Below are positions 51,475-59,480 of a stretch of DNA of 60,792 nucleotides, piece after piece. The notes under the pieces were generated by a model. It was not told where the DNA came from. It searched no databases and saw only the letters and a program-made list of their open reading frames with translations. Made by a program: the position numbers and the translations under genes. Each line of letters opens with the position of its first letter. Position 1 is the first letter of the stretch. Origin of the DNA: CAYPNF01 sp964411985 (GTDB taxonomy: Bacteria; Verrucomicrobiota; Verrucomicrobiia; Limisphaerales; J093); contig CAYPNF010000050.1 of the NCBI GenBank assembly GCA_964411985.1, forward strand, positions 1-60,792, in the 5' to 3' direction.

Positions 51475-52410
51475 CTACTTCATCCTGCTGAAGGACTGAT
51501 GGAGAATCTCCCAGTCGGCCAGGCTCGCAGTCTTCTTTCGGTAAGAATCAATAATTCGAGCTTCCTCGGCGTTCTTGGTTGGCTGGGACACGTTGTACAG
51601 AATCCCGAAGGACCCAGGGAAGGGTTCACTGGCCAGTTTGTAGGCCGCCAACTCGTCGGTCACATCGTGTTCTTTGGGAACAAGCCGGAAGGTCCCTTGC
51701 TTGCGTGGATTGGCGGCGTCGAAGGCCCCCGGGTAGAACTCCACACACTCACTCAGACATTGGATGAAGCTGAAGCCATCGTGGTTCATCGCCGCTTCCA
51801 TCATTTCCAAGACATGGTTCGGGTTGGTGTGAGTGGTGCGGGCCACGAAGGTGGCCCCTGCGGCGATGGCCTGCTTTGCCGGGTTAATCGGACGATCTAC
51901 GGCGCCCCAGATGTCGGTCTTGCTCTTGAACCCGGTGGGGGAAGTGGGGGAAGTCTGGTTTTTCGTCAGGCCGTACACCCAGTTGTCCATGACCACATAG
52001 GTGAGCCTCACATTCTTCCTTGCCGTGTGCGTGAAATGATTGCCACCGATGGAGAAAGCGTCTCCATCCCCGCCAAAGACAAAGACGTGCAGGTCCGGGC
52101 GGCTCAAGGAAAGGCCGGTGGCAAAGGGGAGGGCGCGGCCATGGATGAAGTGAACGCCGTGCGCCTGAACAAAGTAGGGGAAACGGCTCGAACACCCGAT
52201 TCCCGCCACCGTCACAATCTTCTCCTGCCAAAGCTTCTTTCGTTCGACGAGTTTGAAGAAGAGAGCGAGAACCGAGAAGTCGCCGCAGCCCGGACACCAA
52301 GTAGGATGGTCGGAGGCGATTTCCTTTTTTGTCAGTGGCTTCCGATCTTCCAATGGTAACTCGGTCACCTGGGATTTCTCAAGAGGAGGTTGAACGGTCG
52401 TAGAGGTCAT
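51475..52410 (-). CDS. korB: 2-oxoacid:ferredoxin oxidoreductase, beta subunit (KorB-type)
   Basis: The 311-residue subunit binds thiamine pyrophosphate and an iron-sulfur cluster, for oxidative decarboxylation of a 2-oxoacid (most likely 2-oxoglutarate) with ferredoxin. HPTWCPGCGDFSVL gives the N-terminal Cys pair, GIGCSSRFPYF contributes a third, and SECVEFYPG supplies the fourth ligand. The TPP motif runs from FGGDGDAFSIGGNHF to VVMDNWVYGLTKNQTSPT. It follows the alpha-gamma subunit by 41 bp on the reverse strand. Specificity for 2-oxoglutarate rather than pyruvate is inferred from the two-subunit layout and the TSPTSPTGFKS segment common in KorB. Confidence 0.94.
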   Translation of the reverse strand: MTSTTVQPPLEKSQVTELPLEDRKPLTKKEIASDHPTWCPGCGDFSVLALFFKLVERKKLWQEKIVTVAGIGCSSRFPYFVQAHGVHFIHGRALPFATGLSLSRPDLHVFVFGGDGDAFSIGGNHFTHTARKNVRLTYVVMDNWVYGLTKNQTSPTSPTGFKSKTDIWGAVDRPINPAKQAIAAGATFVARTTHTNPNHVLEMMEAAMNHDGFSFIQCLSECVEFYPGAFDAANPRKQGTFRLVPKEHDVTDELAAYKLASEPFPGSFGILYNVSQPTKNAEEARIIDSYRKKTASLADWEILHQSFSRMK

Positions 52411-52451
52411 GGTGGTGTCAGTGTGAAAAGGGGAGGGTGAAGGCAGCTTGC

Positions 52452-54275
52452 TCAGGCCCGGTTACGATGAGTGGCAAGAAAGGCTTCCACCCGTTCTTCG
52501 ATCTCTTTCACCTTGAACGTGAGCCCGTCGGTTTTGTTGATGCCGGCGATGTTGGGGTTGCAGAAGCGGGATCGCAGAATCGCCGCCAGCTGCCCGAATC
52601 CGTACAAGCCCTGGTCGTTCAGTTCTACCACCAGGATGTGTTGGAAACCGCCGAAGATACGGTCCAGTCCTTCAGGAAGAGGCCAGACGTGGCGCAGATG
52701 AATGGCGGACACTTCCATGGATTTGCGCCGCAGTTTCGCCACCGCTTCTTGAATTTGCCCTTGGAGGGAGCCCCATCCGACCAGTAGGACTTCACCGGTT
52801 TCCGGGCCGTGAATCTTGGGAACCGGAAGGGTTTTGGCCAAAGCCAGCAGTTTGTTTCGCCGCTTCGCCGTCATCTGGGTGTGGTGCTTGGCCGCAGCGG
52901 AGGGGTGTCCCGCTTCGTCGTGCTCCAAGCCGGTGGCGATCGGGTATTTCCCGTCCAGAATCCTGGTGCCTGGCGCTTTGTGAACCGCGATCCCATCCAC
53001 CGCCTCCACGTCGTACGGCTTGGCCGACGCCACGGGGGTTAGGTCAGGACCGATATCCTGGCAGAGGTTCTTCAGGTCGGGTTCCAGAAAGGCCTCGATG
53101 CGTGTGCCCAGCGCCTGGTCGGTGAGCAGGATCACGGGAACGCTGTATTTGCGGGCAATATTGACGGCCTCCAGGCTCGTGTAGAAGCAGTCTTCCACAC
53201 TGGAAGGGGCGATGACCACGCGCGGAGCGTCGCCATGGCTGCCGAAGCTGGCGATGTTCAGGTCCGATTGCTCGGTGCTTGTGGGCAGGCCGGTGGAGGG
53301 ACCGCCACGCTGCACGTCGACAATGACGACCGGAACCTCGGCCATAACCCCCCAGCCCAGGGCTTCGGTCTTGAGGGATAAGCCCGGTCCGCTGGTGCCG
53401 GTCACGGCTACCCTGCCGCCGTAGCTGGCGCCAAGAGCCATGGAGATGGAAGCAATCTCATCCTCGCATTGGATGAACATCCCGCCGTACTTCGGGAGCT
53501 CCCGACGAAGCAGTTCCATGATATCGGTCCAGGGAGTGATGGGATACCCGGCCCCAAAGCGCACCCCGGCGGCGATCAGGCCATAGGCAATGGCCTCGTT
53601 CCCATTCATTACGACCTGCGCGCGCTCCCGCTTCAGGCTTTCGGCAAATCGGTAGAGATCCACCGCTGTGGCCATGGAATACCCGTAGCCAGACTGGAAA
53701 GCGCTGAGGGCATTGGTCAGGACGCTGCTGTCCTTCCCCGCAAACCGCTGGCCAATCACTTCCTCAAGCCGCTCTTTGTCGAGGTCGAACATGTGCGCGA
53801 TCAATCCCAGCGCATAGATGTTCTTTCCCTTGTCCCTCCCAGCGCCTCCAATGGCCTCGACGGTGAGGGAGGAGATGGGAACACCCACATGCCGATACTC
53901 GGAGGTTTTTTCCGGGTTAGGCGTGACGTGGTCCGAGTCATACAAGACGATCCCGCCCTTAGCCAGGGAAGAGAGGTGGGCGTCGTAGGAATGCTGGTAG
54001 AAAGCTAGCAACACGTCGCATTCGTCCCCGGGGCTGTGCACTTCCTGGGAACCGATTCGCACTTGGAAAATCGAAGGTCCGCCCGAGATGGTGGAGGGGA
54101 TGGTCATGAAGGTCATGACCTCCTGTTCACTGCGGCCCGCCAGGCGGGCGAGAAACCCACCAATCGCTTGGATGCCATCCTGCGAGTTGCCGGCGATTCG
54201 AATGACCGCGTCGTGAATAGGACTGACTTGCCCAGGCCCAGGTTGTTTGGGCGAGGCGGAGGAGACGACACTCAT
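52452..54275 (-). CDS. korA: 2-oxoacid:ferredoxin oxidoreductase, fused gamma-alpha subunit (KorA-type)
   Basis: The 607-residue subunit is a fusion: a gamma-type N-terminal domain (about 15-190; VIRIAGNSQDGIQAIGGFLARL, FQVRIGSQEVHSPGDECDVLLAF, read in parts), then the alpha domain with MNGNEAIAYGLIAAGVRFGAGYPITPWTD, VAVTGTSGPGLSL, VPVVIVDVQRGGPSTGLPT and EQSDLNIASFGSHGDAPR. The order gamma-alpha with a separate beta is that of KorAB in Mycobacterium and others. No delta-type ferredoxin subunit lies nearby, so electrons go to a separately encoded ferredoxin. Upstream lies a 153-bp gap from the HAD gene that probably carries the promoter. Confidence 0.94.
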   Translation of the reverse strand: MSVVSSASPKQPGPGQVSPIHDAVIRIAGNSQDGIQAIGGFLARLAGRSEQEVMTFMTIPSTISGGPSIFQVRIGSQEVHSPGDECDVLLAFYQHSYDAHLSSLAKGGIVLYDSDHVTPNPEKTSEYRHVGVPISSLTVEAIGGAGRDKGKNIYALGLIAHMFDLDKERLEEVIGQRFAGKDSSVLTNALSAFQSGYGYSMATAVDLYRFAESLKRERAQVVMNGNEAIAYGLIAAGVRFGAGYPITPWTDIMELLRRELPKYGGMFIQCEDEIASISMALGASYGGRVAVTGTSGPGLSLKTEALGWGVMAEVPVVIVDVQRGGPSTGLPTSTEQSDLNIASFGSHGDAPRVVIAPSSVEDCFYTSLEAVNIARKYSVPVILLTDQALGTRIEAFLEPDLKNLCQDIGPDLTPVASAKPYDVEAVDGIAVHKAPGTRILDGKYPIATGLEHDEAGHPSAAAKHHTQMTAKRRNKLLALAKTLPVPKIHGPETGEVLLVGWGSLQGQIQEAVAKLRRKSMEVSAIHLRHVWPLPEGLDRIFGGFQHILVVELNDQGLYGFGQLAAILRSRFCNPNIAGINKTDGLTFKVKEIEERVEAFLATHRNRA

Positions 54276-54428
54276 GTCTGCTTTTGTTTTCTTTTGGACG
54301 GTAAGCTCACTTACTGGTCGTGTTTAACAAAGTTTACAATCATCGCCCGAAAAGGCGACAAGTATCGGAACTTTAGCACGCCGCCGACCCCTGTCAAATG
54401 CAGGACCGCCAATGGAAAAGCTTTTCCG

Positions 54429-55286
54429 CTAGGGAGTTGCTAACGCAAAGCCTTCAGGCAGACGTCCCTCTTGGGACAGAAGGTCCAGAGCCTCCGCCAC
54501 CCCCTGACCTCCCTCCTGACGGGAAAGGTATCCTCCTTCTTGGCGGACGGCTTGCTGAACTTCTGGGATCGCGTTCGCAGGGGCAACGATCCAGCCAGCC
54601 ACACTCCGCGTCAGCATGGGGAGATCGTTGTAGTGGTCACCCGCGGCGAAAATGGCCTGCTGGGGCACGTTCAGCTGCCGCGCAATCTCAAGCAAGGCGC
54701 TGCCTTTGTTAAAGTCTGCGTGACTTAGGCGGGCGTAGACGTCATTCCGCATGACCGTCAACCCAGGTACCCCTTTGCAGTAGTGGAGGATGTGGGCGAG
54801 GATCGCATCCGCGTCCGGATTGGAGCGGGCGATCAGGCAAAGCGGGGACCAAGGGTCGGAGTAGAGGTCGGCCTGGAAACGCTCCTGGATCCAGTCCACA
54901 AGGGCAGGGAGGTCTGCTTCGACCCGGCGGAAGAGGCGATAGTGTGCCTGAGTGCAGCGTTGGTTCCAATCGTCGCATCCCACGTAGCCGCCGTTGCGGC
55001 GCTGGTAGATCTCCCGTTCCACCAGGACGAGGTAGTCAGGCTGTACGCGGGGCCGACATTCCCGCAAAGCCTGTTGCAGGCTGTCCATGTCACGGCCCGT
55101 GTTGATAACCCATTTGCACCCCTGGGCCTGCCAAAGCTCCACCTGCTCCTGGAAGGCCAACGGAATGCGCGGTTGGGCGCCGTCAGTGTGAATGGTGCCG
55201 TCGAAGTCGGTCGAGATCAACCTCACGAGGGGAGAGCGGTCAGCCTGTTGCCCGGGCGGGGAAGTATCGTTTGGCTTGTGGCACAT
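54429..55286 (-). CDS. HAD-superfamily (Cof/sucrose-phosphatase-like) hydrolase
   Basis: The 285-residue protein has the HAD motifs: LISTDFDGTIHTD (motif I, nucleophile Asp), VINTGRDMDSL (motif II), a conserved Lys in ADFNKGSALLEI and FAAGDHYNDLPML (motif IV). The C2-type cap between motifs II and III resembles Cof-type and sucrose-6-phosphate-phosphatase-like enzymes. The natural substrate is probably a sugar phosphate, which is inference. The N-terminus (MCHKPNDTSPPGQQADRSP) is longer than usual; a start nearer VRLISTD would fit better but lacks an ATG. It is divergent from the small coiled-coil gene across 96 bp. Confidence 0.88.
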   Translation of the reverse strand: MCHKPNDTSPPGQQADRSPLVRLISTDFDGTIHTDGAQPRIPLAFQEQVELWQAQGCKWVINTGRDMDSLQQALRECRPRVQPDYLVLVEREIYQRRNGGYVGCDDWNQRCTQAHYRLFRRVEADLPALVDWIQERFQADLYSDPWSPLCLIARSNPDADAILAHILHYCKGVPGLTVMRNDVYARLSHADFNKGSALLEIARQLNVPQQAIFAAGDHYNDLPMLTRSVAGWIVAPANAIPEVQQAVRQEGGYLSRQEGGQGVAEALDLLSQEGRLPEGFALATP

Positions 55287-55382
55287 AAGCAGAAGCAGTC
55301 GGCGGTTGGCGCAGGCTCCGGGCTTCTCCCGACACTTGCGCCGCAGTAGATTGGTGCGTTAAGGTCCGTTGTCAAAGTTATT

Positions 55383-55658
55383 ATGAAGTCTGCATATGAA
55401 CTCGCGATGGAGCGGTTGAACAAATCGGCGCCGGTAAAGAAAGTGTCCGCAGCGCAAAAAGCGCAGTTAGCGGAACTGGATTCCGTCTATGCCGCGAAGA
55501 TCGCGGAGAGGGAGATCTTCCTCAAGGCGGAGTTGGCCAAGGCTCAGGCTGGCGGCGACTACGAGGCGATGGCGCAACTCGAGAAACAACTCGCCAGCGA
55601 ACGGCGGAAGTTCCAAGGCGAGCTGGAGGAAAAGAAGGAGCAAGTCCGAGGCGGCTGA
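55383..55658 (+). CDS. Small conserved helical/coiled-coil protein (91 residues)
   Basis: ATG 55383 gives MKSAYELAMERLNKSAPVKK followed by an uninterrupted charged helix (LAELDSVYAAKIAEREIFLK, LEKQLASERRKFQGELEEKK). The heptad-like pattern suggests a coiled coil. Proteins with this MKSAYELAMERL start are common in Verrucomicrobiota and Planctomycetes and are uncharacterised. It is divergent from the HAD gene. Its stop is followed by a palindromic repeat array rather than a standard terminator. Confidence 0.75.
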   Translation: MKSAYELAMERLNKSAPVKKVSAAQKAQLAELDSVYAAKIAEREIFLKAELAKAQAGGDYEAMAQLEKQLASERRKFQGELEEKKEQVRGG

Positions 55659-55683
55659 GGAAGAAGCGAACCTCGTCGGAAAA

Positions 55684-55915
55684 GGTAGGACGTCCGTCCC
55701 ACCACCGCGCCGATGAGATGAGGAATGGAAAACGGCAGGCTGCGGTCCGTCCCTACCATGGAGAGTGCGATGGCAGGTAGGGACATCGCGCTGCGATGTC
55801 CGCAGGGGGTGCGGACCGCCCAGCGGTCGGTCCCTACCATGGGGTAGCGTGATGGCAGGTAGGGACATCGCGCTGCGATGTCCGTAGGGGTGCGGACGGC
55901 CCGGCGGTCCGTCCT
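55684..55915. repeat. REP-like tandem palindromic repeat between the small protein gene and purC
   Basis: Two copies of an 82-bp unit begin near 55750 and 55832. Each contains a perfect palindrome, GGACATCGC-GCT-GCGATGTCC (55781-55801 and 55863-55883), within an identical 31-base block (55772-55802 and 55854-55884), and a second, more variable GC-rich palindrome, such as GACCGC-CCA-GCGGTC near 55815. A partial further unit lies near 55684-55700. Alternating palindromes of this kind are typical of REP/BIME elements mobilised by RAYT transposases. The array ends five bases from the purC stop, so it lies in the 3' untranslated region of purC. Confidence 0.7.
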
Positions 55916-55919
55916 CGGG

Positions 55920-56810
55920 TCAGAGTTTGCGGCCGGTAATCCGCTCAAAGGCCTCGAGGTATTTCTCGGTGGTCTTTGACGCTACATCCGATGGCAGCGC
56001 AGGCGCAGGGGGTGTTTTGTTCCAGCTAAGCGTCTCCAGGTAGTCCCGCACGTACTGTTTGTCGAAGCTTGCCTGTCCCCTTCCAGGTTTGTAATCCGCA
56101 GCGGGCCAGAATCGGGAGCTGTCCGGCGTGAGCACCTCATCGATGAGGATCAGCTTGCCTTCGAACAGGCCAAATTCGAACTTGGTGTCGGCGATGATGA
56201 TCCCCCGCTGCCGGGCATAGTCCCGGGCATGCGTGTAGAGCCGCAGGCTGGTATCGCGAGCTTGGGTCGCAATATCCTGACCGACAATCTGGGCCGCTGT
56301 TTCGAACGAGATATTTTCGTCGTGGCCGGTTTCGGCCTTGGTGGCGGGAGTGAAAATGGGCTGAGGGAGTTCGGACGACTCCAGGAGGCCGGGGGGGAGG
56401 TTGATCCCGCAAACAGTCTGACTTTGGCGGTACTCCTTCCAGCCAGAGCCAGCCAGGTAACCCCGGACAACACATTCAATCGCTAGGGGTTGGGCTTTCT
56501 TGACGATCATGCTGCGACCGCCGAGGACTGCTGCCCATGGCTGCAGTTTCTCTGGGAGCGGATCTCCCGATAGGGCGAGCAGATGGTTTGGGACCAGGTT
56601 GGCGAAACGGTCAAACCAGAAGTAGGAAATCTGGGTGAGCACCTCCCCCTTGCGGGGTATTCCATTGGGCATCACACAGTCAAAAGCGGAAATGCGGTCG
56701 GTGGCCACCATGAGGAGGGCTTCACCGAGGTCGAAGATCTCACGAACCTTGCCGCTCTTGATCTTTGGGATTCCGGGCAAGTCAAGTTGGGTCACCGGGT
56801 TACTAGCCAT
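55920..56810 (-). CDS. purC: SAICAR synthase PurC
   Basis: PurC joins aspartate to CAIR in purine synthesis. The 296-residue protein shows KIKSGKVREIFDLGEALLMVATDRISAFDCVMPNGIPRKG (read in two parts), ECVVRGYLAGSGWKEY, GIIIADTKFEFGLFEG and LIDEVLTPDSSRFWPA, all diagnostic. The frame is open 37 codons upstream, but ATG 56810 gives the family N-terminus. The length is that of the single-domain bacterial enzyme. It is divergent from the TPR gene across about 105 bp. It is separated from purF-purM by 41 kb. Confidence 0.96.
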   Translation of the reverse strand: MASNPVTQLDLPGIPKIKSGKVREIFDLGEALLMVATDRISAFDCVMPNGIPRKGEVLTQISYFWFDRFANLVPNHLLALSGDPLPEKLQPWAAVLGGRSMIVKKAQPLAIECVVRGYLAGSGWKEYRQSQTVCGINLPPGLLESSELPQPIFTPATKAETGHDENISFETAAQIVGQDIATQARDTSLRLYTHARDYARQRGIIIADTKFEFGLFEGKLILIDEVLTPDSSRFWPAADYKPGRGQASFDKQYVRDYLETLSWNKTPPAPALPSDVASKTTEKYLEAFERITGRKL

Positions 56811-56915
56811 GATACGGGAAGTATGGCGGCTGCGAGCAAAAGTGCAACCGGATTTCGCGGATGCGATTTTCAAGCTTGCCTTTTTGCAGCCCACCCGAAC
56901 AATTCCCCCCACTTT

Positions 56916-57689
56916 ATGCATCAGGATTCGAGCGAATCGACGCTGTTTATTGAGTTTCTCGCTTGGTTTGAGGTGAACCGCAAGCGCATCTACACCTTTG
57001 GGGCTATCGCCTTGGTGGTGGTTGTGGCTGGTTACGTCTACAACTGGAATCGGGAACAGAAGGAATTGGCTGCCAGCCGTGAGTTGTTGGCTCTCAAAGC
57101 TTTACCAGCCAGTCAGGACAACCCTGCCATTGCCTCTCCTCAGGACTTTCTGAAGGTGGCCAATGCCCATGCCTCCACCAGCGCGGGGGAGCGCGCGATG
57201 TTGCTCGCCGCTGGGAATTTCTTTGCCGAGGGCAAGTACTCCGAGGCTCAGGCTCAATTCGAGCGTTTTGCGAAGGAGCACGGAAACAGCCTGCTAGCCC
57301 CCATTGCGGCTTATGGCATTGCTGCCTCCTTGGACGCACAGGATAAAATAGACCCGGCCATCGCCGCCTACGAGAGCCTCGTGGCGAAGTTTCCTTCCGA
57401 GGGAGTCGCCAACAAGAGCCGGCTCGTGCTGGCCGGCTTTTACGAAGCGAAGAACCAGGGGGAGAAGGCCCTGAAAATGTACGACGAGGTCCTGAAGCCT
57501 GGTGCCGGTTTCAGCGCGGTCATGGCGGAGGCAGGTACCAAGAAGGATGCCCTTCTCAAGAAGTATCCCAACCTTGCCCCCACCAACTCCGCCTCGATCA
57601 AGCCCCTCTCCGTGCCTATGCTGCCGGAAATGACCAACAAGGCCGGCCTGAACGCTGAACCTCCCGCGGGCGCTCCGACCAAGAAGTGA
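56916..57689 (+). CDS. Single-pass membrane protein with TPR repeats
   Basis: The 257-residue protein has one transmembrane segment (IYTFGAIALVVVVAGYVYNW, about 24-44) and a periplasmic region of TPR-like helices: GERAMLLAAGNFFAEGKYSEAQAQF, ALKMYDEVLKPG and PAIAAYESLVAKFP. This architecture is that of YfgM-type proteins, which assist outer-membrane protein biogenesis with the SecYEG/BamB network. The true start is ATG 56916; the open frame upstream lies over the purC promoter. It ends in a Pro/Ala-rich tail. It precedes ugd by 50 bp, so they may be cotranscribed. Confidence 0.75.
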   Translation: MHQDSSESTLFIEFLAWFEVNRKRIYTFGAIALVVVVAGYVYNWNREQKELAASRELLALKALPASQDNPAIASPQDFLKVANAHASTSAGERAMLLAAGNFFAEGKYSEAQAQFERFAKEHGNSLLAPIAAYGIAASLDAQDKIDPAIAAYESLVAKFPSEGVANKSRLVLAGFYEAKNQGEKALKMYDEVLKPGAGFSAVMAEAGTKKDALLKKYPNLAPTNSASIKPLSVPMLPEMTNKAGLNAEPPAGAPTKK

Positions 57690-57739
57690 CATCCGCCGGG
57701 CTTGCCGGATTCCATTGGCTCCTTTAGGGTAGCCTCCCA

Positions 57740-59035
57740 ATGAGACTTTGCATCATTGGTACGGGGTACGTCGGGTTGGTTACGGGCACCTGTTTTGCCG
57801 AGGTTGGGCATCAGGTCATTTGCGTCGATAGCGATGCAGAGAAGGTGAAGGTTCTTCAGGCTGGCCGAATGCCGATTTACGAACCCGGCCTGGAGGAACT
57901 CGTGAAATCCAACGTGGCCGCAGGTCGGCTGAGGTTTTCCCCCAGCACGCCGGACGGGGTCCAGAACTCCGACGTCATCTTCATTGCCGTTCCCACACCG
58001 CCTCAGCCTGATGGGGCCGTCGATCTGAGCTTCATCGAAGGGGTGGCTCGCGAGATCGCAGGGTGCATGACCCAGTACAAGATTGTGGTGGATAAGAGCA
58101 CCGTCCCGGTAAAAACCGGCGAGAAGGTGGCCGAGACCATCAAAAGGTACTGCAAAGCGAAGGTCGAGTTTGACGTGGTGAGCAACCCCGAGTTCCTTCG
58201 GGAGGGTTTTGCGGTGGAGGATCTGCTTCACCCAGACCGGGTTGTCGTGGGCGTCGTGAACCAGCGGCCGGTGCCGGCCATGAAGGAAATCTACACTCCT
58301 TTCAACGCCCCCATTATCGTCACCGACATCAACTCCGCCGAGTTGATCAAGCACGCGGCCAATTCGTTTCTGGCTCTGAAGATCTCCTATATCAACGCCG
58401 TATCCGCCATTTGCGAGGCAACTGGCGCCAATGTGCAGGAAGTAGCCCACGGGATCGGCATGGACAAGCGGATCGGCCGCCAGTTCCTGGATGCCTCGCT
58501 CGGTTTCGGGGGTAGTTGCTTCCCCAAAGACCTGAGCGCTTTTGTCAAAATAGCAGAACAGTTAGGCTACGACTTCGGCTTACTGAAGGAGGTCCAGAAG
58601 ATCAACGGTCAGCAGATGGACAAGTTCCTCAAGAAGATCAGCGACACGCTTTGGGTGATCAAAGACAAGCGCATTGGCGTACTGGGCCTGGCTTTCAAAC
58701 AGAACACCGATGACGTCCGCATGTCGCCCGCCATCGAAGTGTGTCGGCGGTTGCTGAAGGAAGGCGCGGTGCTGCGAGTGCATGATCCGAAGGCCATGGA
58801 GAAGGCCAAGGCCCTGTTGCCCGACGTGACCTACGTCGACGACATGAATGAGGTCGCCAAGGGTTGCGATGCACTCGTGGTGGCCACGGAATGGGAGGAA
58901 TTCAAGCAGCTCGATCTCGAGAAGTCCCGCAAGGTGATGACGCATCCCATCATGTTTGATGGACGAAATCTCTTCGATCCCCAGGAGATGGAGAGACTGG
59001 GGTGGGTCTACAAGAGTATTGGACGGGGCAAGTAG
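57740..59035 (+). CDS. ugd: UDP-glucose 6-dehydrogenase
   Basis: This cytoplasmic enzyme oxidises UDP-glucose to UDP-glucuronate in two NAD-dependent steps, for capsule, exopolysaccharide or LPS precursors. The Rossmann motif GTGYVGLVTGTCFAEVGH starts at residue 7; VPVKTGEKVAETI, NPEFLREGFAVEDLLHPDRVV and the catalytic-Cys motif LGFGGSCFPKDL (about C260) are all present, as is the C-terminal GLAFKQNTDDVRMSPAI. At 431 residues it fits the family. It is likely cotranscribed with the Nudix gene that starts 31 bases later. Together with the heptose kinase it indicates an elaborate envelope. Confidence 0.96.
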   Translation: MRLCIIGTGYVGLVTGTCFAEVGHQVICVDSDAEKVKVLQAGRMPIYEPGLEELVKSNVAAGRLRFSPSTPDGVQNSDVIFIAVPTPPQPDGAVDLSFIEGVAREIAGCMTQYKIVVDKSTVPVKTGEKVAETIKRYCKAKVEFDVVSNPEFLREGFAVEDLLHPDRVVVGVVNQRPVPAMKEIYTPFNAPIIVTDINSAELIKHAANSFLALKISYINAVSAICEATGANVQEVAHGIGMDKRIGRQFLDASLGFGGSCFPKDLSAFVKIAEQLGYDFGLLKEVQKINGQQMDKFLKKISDTLWVIKDKRIGVLGLAFKQNTDDVRMSPAIEVCRRLLKEGAVLRVHDPKAMEKAKALLPDVTYVDDMNEVAKGCDALVVATEWEEFKQLDLEKSRKVMTHPIMFDGRNLFDPQEMERLGWVYKSIGRGK

Positions 59036-59066
59036 CCGGCAAACCGACGACTCGGGCTCTCTCCAC

Positions 59067-59480
59067 ATGGCCACCGTTCCTCAGATCGAGGTTTCTGCCG
59101 GAATCCTCTTTCGAAACGGGCTGCTCCTCCTCACCCAGCGGCGTGATGGAGATCATCTCGGTGGGCTGTGGGAGTTTCCCGGCGGCAAACGCGAACCAGG
59201 TGAAACCTTCGAAGACTGTCTGCGACGCGAACTGCGCGAGGAACTGGGAGTCGAGGCGGAAGTGGGCGAATTGCTGGAGACGGTGACCCATGATTATCCG
59301 GGGAAACGCGTGCACTTGCGTTTCTTTCGGTGTCGCCTTCCGGAGGGCGACCCCCGGCCCATCGGATGCCAGGACCTGGTCTGGGTCTCCCGGCATCAGT
59401 TACGGGATTACTCCTTCCCTCCTGCCGACTGCCATCTTCTCGACTTGCTCGAGTCGCGGGTGGACCTTTGGGAAGGCTAG
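59067..59480 (+). CDS. Nudix hydrolase (MutT-like)
   Basis: The 137-residue protein is a MutT-type Nudix hydrolase. The Nudix box is complete: GGKREPGETFEDCLRRELRE followed by ELGV, with the Glu metal ligands in REELGV. EVSAGILFRNGLLLLTQRRDG and LGGLWEFPGGK precede it. MutT enzymes remove 8-oxo-dGTP and protect against mutation; the WEFPGGK motif strongly favours that over ADP-sugar hydrolases. The start is ATG 59067, 31 bases after the ugd stop; the longer open frame upstream overlaps ugd and is a shadow. Its stop shares CTAG with the stop of the convergent prfC. Confidence 0.9.
   Translation: MATVPQIEVSAGILFRNGLLLLTQRRDGDHLGGLWEFPGGKREPGETFEDCLRRELREELGVEAEVGELLETVTHDYPGKRVHLRFFRCRLPEGDPRPIGCQDLVWVSRHQLRDYSFPPADCHLLDLLESRVDLWEG

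Noticed and set aside
51499..52359. Forward open frame of 286 codons opposite korB
   Set aside because: Antisense to the TPP-binding and cysteine motifs of korB.
55684..55915. CRISPR array
   Set aside because: There are only two full repeat units, the units are directly tandem with internal palindromes, there are no unique spacers, and no cas genes are present.
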